Source: Juglans regia (Eukaryota > Streptophyta > Magnoliopsida > Fagales > Juglandaceae). From it: a stretch of 64,000 nucleotides of DNA. Every line of letters starts with the position of its first letter. Positions within the stretch are counted from its first letter, which is position 1. Below are positions 25,401 to 36,768 of this stretch, one piece after another. The stretch covers positions 10,658,622 through 10,722,621 of the forward strand of contig NC_049907.1 of assembly GCF_001411555.2 (NCBI RefSeq), given 5' to 3'. The notes under the pieces were generated by a model. The model did not search any database, was not told the DNA's origin, and saw only the letters and a list, made by a program, of their open reading frames with translations. The position numbers and the translations under genes were made by a program.

Positions 25401-28400
25401 TCTGAGACAGCAGCTTGTTGATTTCCAGTCAAGCTGAAAGCAACCGGGAAGATAGAATGGAGGGCTCTCTCACCACACCATTCATCAAACCAAAAACGAA
25501 TTCCTGAGCCCTCTCCAACCTCAAACTTAGTATGTTTTACAAAACTGTCCCACCCCTTTCTAATATATTTCCATAAACACACACCATAAGATCCCCTACC
25601 CTCCTTAGAACACCATCCCCCCAATCACCTCCATAGTTTCAATCAATAACCTCTCTCCACAACGAGTCCCCTTCTATTTGATACCTCCATAGCCACTTCC
25701 CTTACAATGCCTTATTAAAATTACTCAAGTTCCGCACCACCAGGCCTCCATTTGCAGTCGGACAGCACACCCTATGCCAACTCACAAGGTGGAATTTATT
25801 CTCCTCTCCCATGCCACCCCATAAGAATGCTCTAAACAACTTCTCAATCCGGTTTGTCACCCCAACCGGTAAAGGGAATAATGAAAGATAATAAGTGGGA
25901 AGGTTGGAAAGGGTGCTTTTAATGAGGGTTAGTCTTCCCCCTTTCGATAAATAGACACTTCCAACCTAACAGTCTTTTCTCAACCTTTTCTACAACACCA
26001 TCCCATATGTTCTTTACTCTGAACGATGCCCCCCAACAGAAGCCCAAGATATTTCATTGCAATAAAAGCAACTTTGCAGCCCAACAAACCCGCTAAAAGG
26101 TTAATATTCCTCACATCTCCCACTAGTACCAATTATGACTTGCCCAAATTCACCTTGAGGCCCGAGACAACTTCAAAGTACAATAAGATAGCCCTTAAAG
26201 CTTGAATCTGTCCACTGTCAGCATCACAAAAAATGAAAGTATCATCCACAAATAACAAATTGGAGATTGAAGTAGTACCATTGTTAATATTACCCACCGA
26301 AAAACCAGAGAGAAACCCCCCTACAGCAGCTTCCACCATACGACTCAATGCTTCCATCACTAAAACAAAAAGGAAAGGGGACAACGGATCCCCTTGTCTT
26401 AAACCCCTCAAACTCTGAAAAAAGCCAAAAGAGTTGTTATTAACTAAAACAGAGAACCGAGCGGTCGATATGCAATGTCTAACCCATCCACACCACTTAT
26501 CCCCAAAGTCGCATCTTCTTAGCATATAGAAGAGAAAATCCTAGCACACGTGGTCGTATGCCTTTTCCATATCAAGATTGCAAAAAACCCCCGGAATACC
26601 AATCCTTATACGGCTATCCAAACACTCATTAGCAATCAGAACTGAGTCCAAAATTTGACATCCCATAACGAAAGCATTTTGAGGTTTGGAAATGATTTTA
26701 TCCATCACCGTACTCATACGATTAGCTAACACCTTTAATATGATTTTATAGATCCCACCTATCAAATTAACAGCACGGAAATCCTTCAACTCATGAGCAC
26801 CAGCTATCTTAGGGACTTCTCAAACTTCTAACAAGAATGGAAGTCCTGAAATACCCGCATAACATCTACTTTCACTATATCCCAACACTCTTGAAAAAAA
26901 GCCATGGAGAAGCCATCCAAGCCCGGAGCTTTATCTTTACACATTCCATTCACCACCTGATGCACCTCGTTTTCTTCAAAAGGCCTCTCCAACCAGCTAC
27001 TGCACAGACCATCCAACTTAGGATGCCACTCCTCTGTCTCGGTTAGAAGATCTTCATAATACTGCACTATGTGATCTTGAATCTCATTAGGGGTGTGAAG
27101 CACGTTGGTACCGGAACGAAGTACCTCAATAGCGTTGTTGCGTCTATGTGAATTAGCCATCTTGGTTTTTTTTTATAAGTAAAAATATTGTCTATATCAA
27201 AAGGAGAAACCAAGTACACTGAATGTATACAAGAAAACACATTGTTCAAAATGACCCAAGCCCATAAAAAGAACCCAAAATACACCAAACCTGACCCCAA
27301 CCCCTTGTTTCCCATGGTACATCTATCCCTCTTTCAACCAAAGCACCATTGATTTTTGCCTCCAAGAAACTTCTTCCATCAACAAAACCTTCCCATTTAC
27401 CGTCACTACCTCCTTCTTCCTCAACAATAACTCCTCATTTACCTCCCCCTCCTACAAAGCATGCAACTCATCCCAAAGCAGATTTTTCTTGACTTCAGTG
27501 TACCTAAAGACTTCATTATTCCACTTCTTTAAATCAAACTTTTAAGCTTTAAGTTTGTTAAGATATAAAATAAATAATAAAATCTACATTTTCCCATCAG
27601 CTTAAACTTTTGGGACAAATTGTGATTTCACATGGTATCATAGCTATGTTAACCTATGACTGATTATGGGCTCATGCGACCTACCCACGATGATGGTACC
27701 GAAAATACCGGCCCACACGTGAGGGGGGCGTGTTGAGAAGTCTCAGACTACTTAGGGACAAACTCATCCTGGGTTTTATAAGGAGTTACCTCACTTCTCC
27801 TATTAGGCCTTTTATGGGGAGAAATTGGTGTTTCTATATGGTATCAGAGCAGAGTTCCTGAATTCGAATCCTAACTCTACACTCTACTCCATTTAATTAA
27901 ATATTTCACGTGTTGGGCTACCCATTAAGAGGGAGTCTGGCCCACACGTGAGGATGAGTCTTAAGATATAAAATAAATAATAAAATCTACATCTTCCCAT
28001 CAATTTAAACTTTTGGGACAAATTGTGATTTTACAAAATTTACCTGCCAAAATAAAGCTAGGAGTTCCAGAAAAGGAGTACAATACCCACCAGTTTCTAA
28101 CCTTCTCTACAACTCCATCAACTGCAAACCACATATTCTCGAATTTAAAATAATGCCTACCCCCAAGTAAGCCACAGCAATCAAGCAAAATGGGCTAATG
28201 ATCAGAACTAAAACGGGGCAACCTCTTCTGACATAAATCCGGATAGTGAGTCTCTCACGAAGGAGAGACCATAAATCTATCCAACCTTGACCCCCCTCTA
28301 CTATTAGACTAAGTATAAACCCCTCCTGCCCAAGGAAGATCCACAAGATTCAAATCAAAAATCAGCTCCAAAAACTCTTCCATAGCAACAGATAAAGTAG

Positions 28401-31400
28401 TTGCACCCGCCCTCTCATTGGGAAACCGAACGATATTAAAGTCCCCACACAAGCACCAAGGCACATCCTACAAATGAAACAAACCCGCCAACTCCCAATG
28501 CGTTCCTCTACTAACTCCACCACCCTCTTATCCCACATCAAAAACACACATCCTGAAGCACCCAATAAAGCAAGACAACTCCACCCCACAACAATTTGTA
28601 TCTCATGAACCAGGGGATTCATTTTTTTTTATCTTCTAATAAATTATTTACTCAACCATAGACAGATGGATAGGGGGGAGAGAGAGAATATGCATATATA
28701 TTAAACATGCATCAAAATCAAAATAAATCATGATGTAAAATGTGCTGAAGGGATGTAAGAGTTGATACTTCTATATAATGCAAGAGTTGATAATAAATAA
28801 CAACAAAGTATCCCGGGGCCTTAGTAGCAAGCACCACACACATGCAGCATCAAGTAACCTACCCATGTGATGATTTCCATTTCAGGGAATCTAATGGCAG
28901 GAAAGAAGCCTAGTTTTAATCTTTCAAGAAATTTCCTTACAAGAAAACTAGATTATAGTTCGATCCAATGCTCTATCATTTGTACAAATAAGTAACATCA
29001 AGGTCTTGGATAGATCCTAATTCATCTTTGAATCTGTCACAATGTTTAGTAAAATGAGACCTCCAACCTTAAAACAATTATCTGAAATGCTCCACCTGTT
29101 ATTCATGACACTAATTGACGGAAATGGTTAGATCCATTTAGTAAATATTGTGTTTCTAAGAAGGATTAAATTGACCTATCAAAAACTTGACAACTGAAAT
29201 GACCAACACTATTTTTCTACTAAATCGATATTTTCAATTTAAAATGAAATAGAAAGAATCTCCACTAATCGAAACATTCTAAGGGTAAATAAGTACCTAT
29301 TAATATTGAGGGCATTAGCACCTCCTTCAGGCTGATCAAGGAGTTCAATGCTTTGAGATGGATTACTGGCCTTGTCATTCTCTCTCCGTGCAACTTTTAC
29401 TACAGCGGTGTAGCCACAATATCTTACATTAACAACACCTAGAGTGGCAATGTCCTGCACTCAAATGCAACACATTTTTCAACCATCATAGCAGAAACAA
29501 CCTAAATAGTACCAATTTTACAAAGCATCATTAATCAATCACTATTTTCAGAAAGTATCTTACATGGGCAGCAGTATTTTCATCAGCAGTGATCCCTTTC
29601 AATAGGTTTCTTTCTACTAGATTCTTTTGATCCAGTCCAGTTGCTTGAATTCCATCAATTTTAGTATCTACCTTACAGCATGCATTAGAAGCATCTTTCA
29701 TGACCACGGTGCTCAAATCTCCTACTCTATCATTGTAGAGAATTTGACCATCAGAAACGGAACAATTTAATATCGGCTGTTCCATTACAAGCTGGATGGC
29801 TTTGATGGCTCTGAAAATGGCAACATCAACGAATAGACTGTGAAGAAGGAATGCCTTCCTATCTCGAACCTGCCTTTCCTCTGCCGTCTTGCAAGGCATG
29901 GATGCAAGCAACATAAACTCATTAGCCCAAGGAATAAGATCACTTTTTCCATCTATTCCTAGACCACCTCCATTTCCTCCCCAACTTTCATCTTCCACTG
30001 GCAGGGGAGGAAAAACTGAGGGTAATTGTGCTGCAACAGGAGGAACCAACCATGTGTTGGCTCTGAAGCCATAAGGAAGATTCCCAAACTGCATATAGTA
30101 GAAGAAAAATAGTTACCAAACACAAGATCTACAGGTTGAAAGAAGTATTAGACCTGACAATGTCAGTCAAAGCAAGTACGAAACAGGAAATAAATTTCAC
30201 CACTACAATTGTTACCTTGTTACGTTCTGAAAATGCTTTCATGAGATCATTGTAAGCCTGTAAATATGAGAAACAATATCAAAAACAAAGAGTGAACTGA
30301 ATAATTGCAAGTTGAAGAATAGACTATCTTAGGCGAAATTCTGTGTTATGGAAATAAGAAACATACAAAACAAAATATGAAGTCAACATTCTTTTGGGAT
30401 TAAATCATGCAAATTCCTGTAATGAGTTCAACACCACCCTAGACTTTCATTTTAGAAAAAGCAATGCCTGTCATCATGATTAATTAAAACTATGCAAATA
30501 ATTTGATCTTTCTTATTTAGGCACTAATAAATGAAATTTCAAGAAAAATATACTTAAGAATAAGGCAAAAGAGACAAACCCTCTGGTTTGAGGAGAATAC
30601 ACAGTAGGGCAAATCAAGAATGTTGGAATAGCACAAAACCAAAATTAAAAAAAAAAATAGAAATAGACAAACCAAGGCCTGTTTCAGGCCATAAATGGCT
30701 TGGTTGAACACAGGTTTTTCAGAAATCTACACCCAACATCTTGCATGTTTGTCTCAAAGTTACATTGATGGCAGAATATATTAAATTGAAATTTAACAAC
30801 AAGATCTAATTGAAATCTTAGTTATATTTTCAAGATCCATTTTTACTTCTATATAGCAATGCAGTTTAAACATTATCAAACTGAAAAGATACAAGTTAAA
30901 CCGAACTAACATAAACAATTATTAAAATCGAGTGTTTGCCCCAAATTGAAATTATCCTTTTTTCATGGGCAATAAAAAATGGTATTGATGAACAATGGGC
31001 ATAGTCCACGTGCGTAGAGGGGTATACATGAGAGAGCACCTAATGAAGAAACTAACATTATCAAAAGCTCTACTAAGTTGTCGCAACAGATCAACAAGGT
31101 TGTGACAAAGGATTCGCTGCTTTCCAAAGCTAGAGAATCCCTTTCTGCAAGCTTCCACATGAACCACCTTCCCATTGCAAAGCTTCACCTGATTGATCAC
31201 AAGACAGCTCCTCAATGTTTTCAAATTAACAGGAACGAATTTTGAATGAATGAGTATGGAATTGTGTCCAGGAAGGCCTTACATCTAGGGAGAACAGATG
31301 ATCATCCGCTGAAATGTCATTGAAATGTCGACTTATTGCTCTCCTTATAACTGCAACATTAATGGCAAATCCACCATTGTTAACAAAAGCTTAGATTGAG

Positions 31401-34400
31401 AAATACTTTACTCGTCACTCTCTTGTTCCTTATGACAAAACCAAGCACTGCTGTCTCGATTTTTAGCAATGCCCAGGAAACAAAACGGTAAAACAAATCA
31501 GTAAACGAAAAAAATTACTTTTGGTACAATGTTCGTGAAATTTGTGTCAAGCAACGAATTTCATTTAAAAGCAACTAACATTTTCTTGAACAACTTCATT
31601 TTCCATTCCGGACTAAAATATAACCTTAAATTTCCCTTTTTTCTCGGGAAAGCGAGAGACAAGATAAGAAAATCCTGAACAGTGGCCAAGAAACTAAACC
31701 ACGATAATAATCAAATATAAGAACAAAAATCCAAACGTACAGCCTATTATACAAACATGTAGTACAGAAATACATAAATACACAAATCCAAACAAAACAC
31801 AGATGTAAGCGTGGGAGTTTGCATATTGCGTATATACAGAGAGAGAGAGAGAGAGAGAGTACACTGTAGAGGAGGAGTGAGATGGGAGAGAGAGAAGAAG
31901 TCGTAGAAGGTTCCGAGCTTGGGGCACGAGTGGGTTATATCTCCTTCCCCCTCCATTGCCAGGTCCTGCTTGACAGCAGTCCCTTGAGCCTTGCTGCTGC
32001 CACCAGGGATGGCGGTGGTGGATTTCTTAGCGGCGGCCTTATCCTGCGCACCCGACGCATTCTTACTAGCCTCGGACTTGGAACAGTCCTTGGTCGTTGA
32101 TGACGAGCCAAAGCTGGTCGTGCAGGCGACGATGTCCAGCAACCTTCTAACGTGCGCCACCGCGCGTACTTCATCGTACTCCTCTGCAAGTGCAACAACG
32201 TCAACATGCCCACCGTGAGACTGACGGAACACCGTTAAGTATTTTCTAGACGGTTTGTAGACGGCGTTCTTTCAAGGTGTAAAAAGTAGCTAATTAATTA
32301 CCTTCCACCAAAGTCAGGAGGTAGGGCTTCAGTGCGGAAACGTCCACTGTGTCTTTCAAACGTGGCCCTCTTACCTGTGAAAGCTCAAGTGCATAATACC
32401 CAAATTACCCCTACGACTAATATTATTCTAGTGAACTATTTTACAATAATATGACACATTATAGAATTATAATTATTTGATAAATTTTATATACTATGTT
32501 AATATATAGTATTATCAGAAAATTTTTTAATTTATAGTTTTAGAAAATAAAATTATTCTAAAGATTGATAGCTGAACACAATGCGATAAAAATAAAAAAA
32601 AATAAAAAATGTAGTATATAACATAATTCTAATTTATTTCGAAGACAAGAGTTTATATGAACAATGACGTTAAAAACTATATATATCGACATCTCAGTTT
32701 TATCTTATTATGTTAATATAATATTATCTATTACTCCTTGAGTTATTTTTAAAAAATAAAAAATAAAATTGGCTTAAGGGTAACTATTGAATTGTTATTG
32801 AACAGTGAAGCTTTTCAACAAATTTTTTTACCCATTCTCATTATCTTGATATAAAAAATGAAATAATATATATATATTCTTTTTATCCAAACCACCTTAT
32901 AATTTTCATATTACTAATAAATCAGCGTTTCCTTGGAAAGAAAAATCATATTACTATATATTTATCCATTCTAGTTGAAATTCCTAGTCATGAGATTTCC
33001 ATTTAAAATAAAATTCTTCACAAACTATCGTAATATTTCTCTTAAAAAAAATAAATAGTTCGCATCTCAATAAAATATTTGACAATTCTTTTTTAATTTT
33101 TCGATTTAAATCGATTCAAAAAAAATTTTAAAATAATCAATAAAAAAAATGATAATTTTCAGTTTTTCCTTTTGTACATTTGTGTGATCTGTTTATCAAC
33201 AAAATATGTCAGTGCTGCGTCTGAGCCTCTTCCCATCTCCAGGATGTCTTTATTCGGAGCCTTCAAAATAATAGATTTTTTTCATTATAAGAGGGAACGT
33301 TTCGCTCTGACTGCCACAGATCTTGTGCTCACGGCCTGCCAGCGTCACTTGCAATGCGCGCATCACGGCGTTGGAAGAGCATCTCAATCATCAGGACCAC
33401 TTTGCATTTGGAGCCTTTTGATTTTCAATTTCATTACGTTTTAGCTACCAAATTCTCATACTTTTTTCAAACCAACAAAAGTCAAAAAAATAATAAACCA
33501 AACTGTATCCTTTGGCCAAACATGTCTTGTAAATTACAAAATCACATGAATTTTATCTCTTTCTTTTTTTCTTTTTTTTTTTTTTTACCTTAAAAACACA
33601 AAATGGGATTCATTTCTTTATCACCACAAATAAATAATAAACATAGGGGTGTTGGTGTTTCGGGTTTTTTACCTCGTGCGATAGTGAAAAATTGGTGATG
33701 TTACACGTCTCGGTGTTTACTGATAAAAGCCGACGAACATCAATTATCCTATCCGTCGATATTCCCTGCCAGACAGTAAAATTAGTATAAATTATGAAAA
33801 ACAACAGTTATTTTCTAATTATTGCAAAAAAATTGTTGTGTTTTATGGTCAAATTAGGCAAACTTTCACAACATGTTGTTCATGCTTGCAAGTTGAGCCC
33901 TCTTCGGCTACTACCAACAAAAACAGATTTGGATGCTTTTGCTAAGACAAGGGAGTGATTTAATACCAGCAGCTGCCAATGGCCTCTGCAAGCATGGCTA
34001 AACCTTATCTCAAATGTTTAAGATGTTGGAAAATTATCAATGTTTCCATTAGACAAACGAGCAAATATACCTACCTATATTAAGAGACATACAAAGAGAG
34101 TATACCAATATATATATATATATATATATGAGTCGTGCTAGCGACTTATTACTGTATCAATTTACTAAGAAAAATTCTATTTGCAAGCAGACTGATTGAC
34201 ATATCAAATAATATAAAAACAAATTGTTTTATATTTTTATAATTACGCCTCGTCTCAAAATAAGCAACGTATAGTAAATTCGTTGATTGATAAATTAAAT
34301 ATAGTAAAAGAAAGTATACTCGATCATCATTCTTGCATCATATATTATATATAATTTTTTAATATTTGTTTTTCTTATCAAATATGTGATGTGTGAATGA

Positions 34401-34809
34401 TGAGTAGAAGAACTCAATTAATTTTATAAGAATAAAATAAAATTAAAATTAAAAAAATATATATATAGCGAATAGTGCGTGAATGATGAGTAACAAAAAT
34501 TCATTAAGAAAATTCAATTTGCAAAATTTGATGATATAACTAAGAGGAACTAGAGGCTGGACTGAAGAGGAACAAACCCTTAAAATGACACAAGTTTCGT
34601 CGGGAAGGTTTACAGTGATATCCATAACAACTGGAAGAACTGCAAAAATGACATATTCATGATATATCAGAAAAACCAGTAGAAAGACAATAACTTCAAT
34701 CTCCAAACTTCATCCTGTTCATTTTATCCATAACAGATTCATACGTACCCTTCTCTTCTTTCTTCTTCTTCTCTCCTTTCGCCTTTCCACGATTGTTTCT
34801 GGGTGCCAT
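13438..34809 (-). CDS. REC1: Protein REDUCED CHLOROPLAST COVERAGE 1-like (CLU/TPR family, 23 coding exons, 1,888 aa)
   Basis: Exons, 5' to 3' on the minus strand: 34809-34749, 34639-34578, 33765-33673, 32374-32302, 32183-31863, 31350-31283, 31188-31057, 30257-30216, 30088-29564, 29454-29297, 24448-23923, 23854-23792, 23694-23593, 23249-22932, 21653-21561, 21454-21353, 21218-21114, 20894-20761, 20443-20260, 18032-17901, 17679-17567, 16806-16719, 15609-13438. All introns are GT-AG; the sum is 5,667 nt with no internal stop. Residues 1-20 are basic ([17 protein letters not shown]). A CLU N-terminal ubiquitin-like part covers about 20-100, the CLU domain about 270-520 ([26 protein letters not shown]), the central domain about 690-850, and TPRs about 890-1100 ([39 protein letters not shown]). 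A long disordered tail contains [14 protein letters not shown] and [15 protein letters not shown]. Arabidopsis REC1 (about 1,800 aa) helps set chloroplast volume per cell. The TSS/REC2 paralogue is the main alternative identity. The gene looks intact despite insertions in its introns. Confidence 0.95.
16195..16330. mobile_element. Hairpin MITE-like element in REC1 intron 22
   Basis: A near-palindrome centred near 16245: GATACGTTA and ATCTACTTT on the left are mirrored by AAAGTAG...TAACGTATC-type sequence (AATCTAACGTATCAC) on the right, flanked by AATCTGACAT... and TAGTTTGGAGG. This is typical of a short foldback element. No TSD is certain. Confidence 0.55.
18905..19790. repeat. GGAGTCGGAGT-rich repeat element in REC1 intron 19
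   Basis: The left part (18905-19045) repeats variants of CCAACTCCGAC and GGAGTTGGAGTCG in both orientations. The right part (19706-19762) carries GGAGTCGGAGTTAGAAGG and GGCTCCGACTCTGAC. The middle is ordinary AT-rich DNA. This looks like a non-autonomous DNA transposon with subterminal repeats (possibly hAT; the left end reads TAGGGCTGGGC), but no matching right terminus or TSD is visible. Confidence 0.45.
19797..19993. mobile_element. PIF/Harbinger-like (Tourist) MITE, copy 2, in REC1 intron 19
   Basis: Inverted ends TGCTGGTTTGGTTACAC and GTGTAACCAAACGAGG are flanked by TAA on both sides (19794-19796 and 19994-19996), the 3-bp TSD of PIF/Harbinger elements. The interior has (ATCTC)n-type ATCATCTCATCTCAT. 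Confidence 0.85.
22363..22425 (+). mobile_element. 63-bp poly(A)-tailed retroposed fragment in REC1 intron 14
   Basis: A short segment ending in 14 A's (22412-22425) is bounded by the octamer GTTCCCCT at 22355-22362 and again at 22426-22433. A tail plus a short direct repeat is the signature of target-primed insertion of a heavily 5'-truncated transcript. The source element is not recognisable. Confidence 0.65.
24579..24592. repeat. Target-site duplication of the LINE, left copy
   Basis: AATTTGTATCTCAT directly borders the poly(T) (the poly(A) tail read on the plus strand). Confidence 0.92.
27164..27320 (-). mobile_element. Second LINE 3'-end fragment nested in the LINE
   Basis: Read on the minus strand, about 155 bp ending in a poly(A) tail (27166-27174) separates WLKEG plus a frameshifted DRCT from [10 protein letters not shown] of the host LINE. 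These stretches are normally joined by KFFH. The fragment's end (TGTATACATTCAGTGTACT) resembles the host LINE's own 3' end, so it is probably a truncated relative. Confidence 0.7.
27556..28035 (+). mobile_element. TRIM (miniature LTR retrotransposon) nested in the LINE
   Basis: Direct repeats of about 75-77 bp (27556-27632 and 27961-28035) act as LTRs. The first opens with TGTTAAGATA and closes TTTCACA. It is followed at once by TGGTATCATAGC, a tRNA-iMet-type primer-binding site. A purine-rich GTGAGGATGAG precedes the second. Flanks AAGTT (27551-27555) and AAATT (28036-28040) are a near-perfect 5-bp TSD. The LINE reading frame resumes across it (AGK|LKA). A third, different LTR-like unit sits in the middle (27730-27837, TGTTGAGAAGTC...), followed by its own TGGTATCAGAGC and preceded by GTGAGGGGGGCG. 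The whole therefore looks like LTR-internal-LTR-internal-LTR. There is no coding capacity. Confidence 0.82.
28593..28606. repeat. Target-site duplication of the LINE, right copy
   Basis: An identical AATTTGTATCTCAT borders the truncated 5' end of the LINE. Confidence 0.92.
31838..31859. repeat. (GA)n microsatellite abutting the REC1 exon-5 donor
   Basis: On the transcribed strand the intron begins GTACTCTCTCTC..., so the CT tract starts four bases after the splice site. Confidence 0.9.
34108..34129. repeat. (TA)n microsatellite in REC1 intron 2
   Basis: About 11 TA units. Confidence 0.9.
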
Positions 34810-34815
34810 TTTCAA

Positions 34816-35400
34816 CCTGTGTTGGAACCTTATCAGTACACCAATGCTCAAAAAATTTATTCCTTGTCATATGCAAGCAATTACATGTTATTCCTTAAAT
34901 TGAAGATTGTACAACGACCATTCCAATAACAAAGAACAAAGCTTAAAGCACAACCCAGAGAGCTTTTCTTCTTTGAGAAATGATTCGAATTTCTGGAACA
35001 AAGTAAGGTATCTACAAGAAAATAGCTCAAACGCTAAAAGGGAAAACTATATATATAAGAGGAAGTCTCTGTCAAGAGCTGTGGAGCTTTAGAATAATTA
35101 CCAGATAGCAAAACAGAAAGTCTCAAGAGCTTTTATGTATTGAACAAGGGAGAGTAAAGGTTCCGAGGAAAAAGAAGCAATAGCTCAAGCAACTGAGCTA
35201 CAACAAAACAATGTGGAAAATACAAAGCACAAACGTAAAAGCTGCAACTGATGGTTTTTCCGAGAGGTATAAGGGTTCAGCAGAGATTATCATGAAGAGG
35301 GCAAAGCCATTGAAGGGGTTTTGGAAACGGAGCTACCTATCTCATCCTCCGAAGGAAAGATTAAGAAAACGGGAGAGGAAGAGATATAGGGAGACGTGTG
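34816..35400 (-). promoter_or_regulatory. REC1 5' UTR with a leader intron
   Basis: An acceptor CCAACACAG (ending at 34817) lies seven bases before the REC1 start codon. A matching donor CTG|GTAATTATT places the end of a non-coding first exon at 35103, so the leader intron is about 34817-35102. The exon extends up to roughly 35400 through CT-rich DNA. The transcription start is not identifiable by eye; an (AT)n tract lies about 120-150 bp further upstream. Confidence 0.6.
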
Positions 35401-35515
35401 TGTGATAAGGAAGCAGAGGTGGAGATTTAACGACACGGCATTTTACGACAGTTTCTGGCGTATATGCAGAGTGATTATCATTTCGTGGGATATTATATTT
35501 TATTTTAATTCCACG

Positions 35516-35518
<3 letters not shown>

Positions 35519-35554
<36 letters not shown>
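35519..35554. repeat. (AT)18 microsatellite upstream of REC1
   Basis: An uninterrupted AT tract. Confidence 0.95.
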
Positions 35555-35556
<2 letters not shown>

Positions 35557-35559
35557 TGA

Positions 35560-36016
35560 GAAAAAAAAAATATATTTATAATAAACAATATTATTTAATA
35601 TTATTTGAATGACAAATGATAGGGTACTGTTCTTCACAACTCTTTTACAATTGTCTTACTTGACATAATAAAATATATATTAATAAAAATAGTTGGAGTT
35701 TTATGGATTGAATATTTTATTTTTATTCTTCCCTCAATTAACCTTTTGCTCTCGTTCCTGATTTTGTTTATTCACGTATTCCAGATTTTCCATCCACATA
35801 TGTTATTTGACAAAGCAGGATAATTTACACAAAAATTTTATAAAAATAAACTTACACGTAATTTGATATAATACGGTAGACTTATTTTAAAATAAAAACA
35901 TATTTTAAATTTACAGTACCATATCGAATCATATCAATTTATAAATCTATTGTTATAAAATCAAATATATGTGTAAACCAAATATTTCTCTCGACAAAAT
36001 GCACATAAAGTTCTTA
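35560..36016. other. AT-rich intergenic DNA, no gene seen
   Basis: No coding signal. A loose inverted pair near 35837-35965 (AAAATTTTATAAAAATAAAC against GTTATAAAATC) may be an old foldback element. Confidence 0.4.
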
Positions 36017-36190
36017 TGAGAAATTATATTTACAATCGTGAGTGTAAAAGCGACGTGCAGTCGTTTTGAAAAAAATAAATAAATATGAGACTTACATGAA
36101 AAGAAATTAATTTTTTAATAGTAAACTCTGTTCTTTTTCAAAACGACTACACGATATTTATATATTTCACGATTGTATATAGCATTCCTC
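36017..36190. mobile_element. MITE family A ('ACAATCGTGAG'), copy 1
   Basis: Ends AAATTATATTTACAATCGTG and CACGATTGTATATAGCATT are inverted. The interior has ATAAATATGAGACTTACATG, AAAAGAAATTAATTTTTTAA and CTTTTTCAAAACGACT. Copies with the same interior lie at 36593, 44691 and 54086/60520. Confidence 0.85.
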
Positions 36191-36592
36191 AAATTCCTAT
36201 ATACATGATTATAAGTTGTACGATGAAATGAAATGTTATATGTTACTAAATGCACGTGGCGGTTTGAAAAAATTGAAATACACGAAAGTTATGTGATAAA
36301 ATGCACATCATGATTCATGAGTTGTTTGTAAAACAAAGTCCTGATCAGTCCTCCTGAGTAGAACCCTTGTGTTTTTCGTTTTTAGCCAGTCCAGAGAACC
36401 ACTGCATGCAACCTTCTAATTAATATCCATAGCGGCTACTCCGTTCATGTAAATCACGTGTCCGAAATGTTTGACTTGCTTCTATGTGAGAAGCAATACT
36501 TTTCCCATTTAACAAATAATTTATGATTCTGTGTTTAAAACAAAAAAACACAGATGATCCTTATATATAGTAAAAATAGGCTTACTCGTAAA

Positions 36593-36768
36593 CAGAAATG
36601 ATATTTGCAATCGTGAGTGTATAAGTATCGTGCAATCACTTTAAAAAAAGTGAATAAATATGAGACTCACATGAAAAGAAATTAATTTTTTAATAATAGA
36701 TCCCATTCTTTTTCAAAGCGACTGCACGGTGTTTGCGCATTCTACGATTGTATATAGTATTACTCTAC
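36593..36768. mobile_element. MITE family A, copy 2
   Basis: Starts GAAATGATATTTGCAATCGT, ends ACGATTGTATATAGTATTAC. Most of it matches copy 1 (36017-36190) and it is in the same orientation. Confidence 0.88.

Larger units (their letters stand above)
24593..28592 (-). mobile_element. 5'-truncated L1-type LINE in REC1 intron 10
   Basis: The minus strand reads, in order: endonuclease remnant (28590-28360: [32 protein letters not shown]), linker (27540-27330: [36 protein letters not shown]) and reverse transcriptase. The RT includes 27160-26828 ([37 protein letters not shown]), 26789-26541 ([20 protein letters not shown]) and 26525-26133 ([20 protein letters not shown], with FVDD in place of the usual YADD). 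A zinc-binding C-terminal part follows at 25300-24677 ([29 protein letters not shown]). A poly(A) tail lies at 24593-24600. A perfect 14-bp TSD flanks the element. The N-terminal half of the endonuclease and any ORF1 are absent, and many stops show it is dead. Confidence 0.93.

Noticed and set aside
27836..27870. TGGTATCAGAGC...GAATTCGAATCC, tRNA-Met-like
   Set aside because: It is a primer-binding site following a TRIM LTR; no cloverleaf can be folded.
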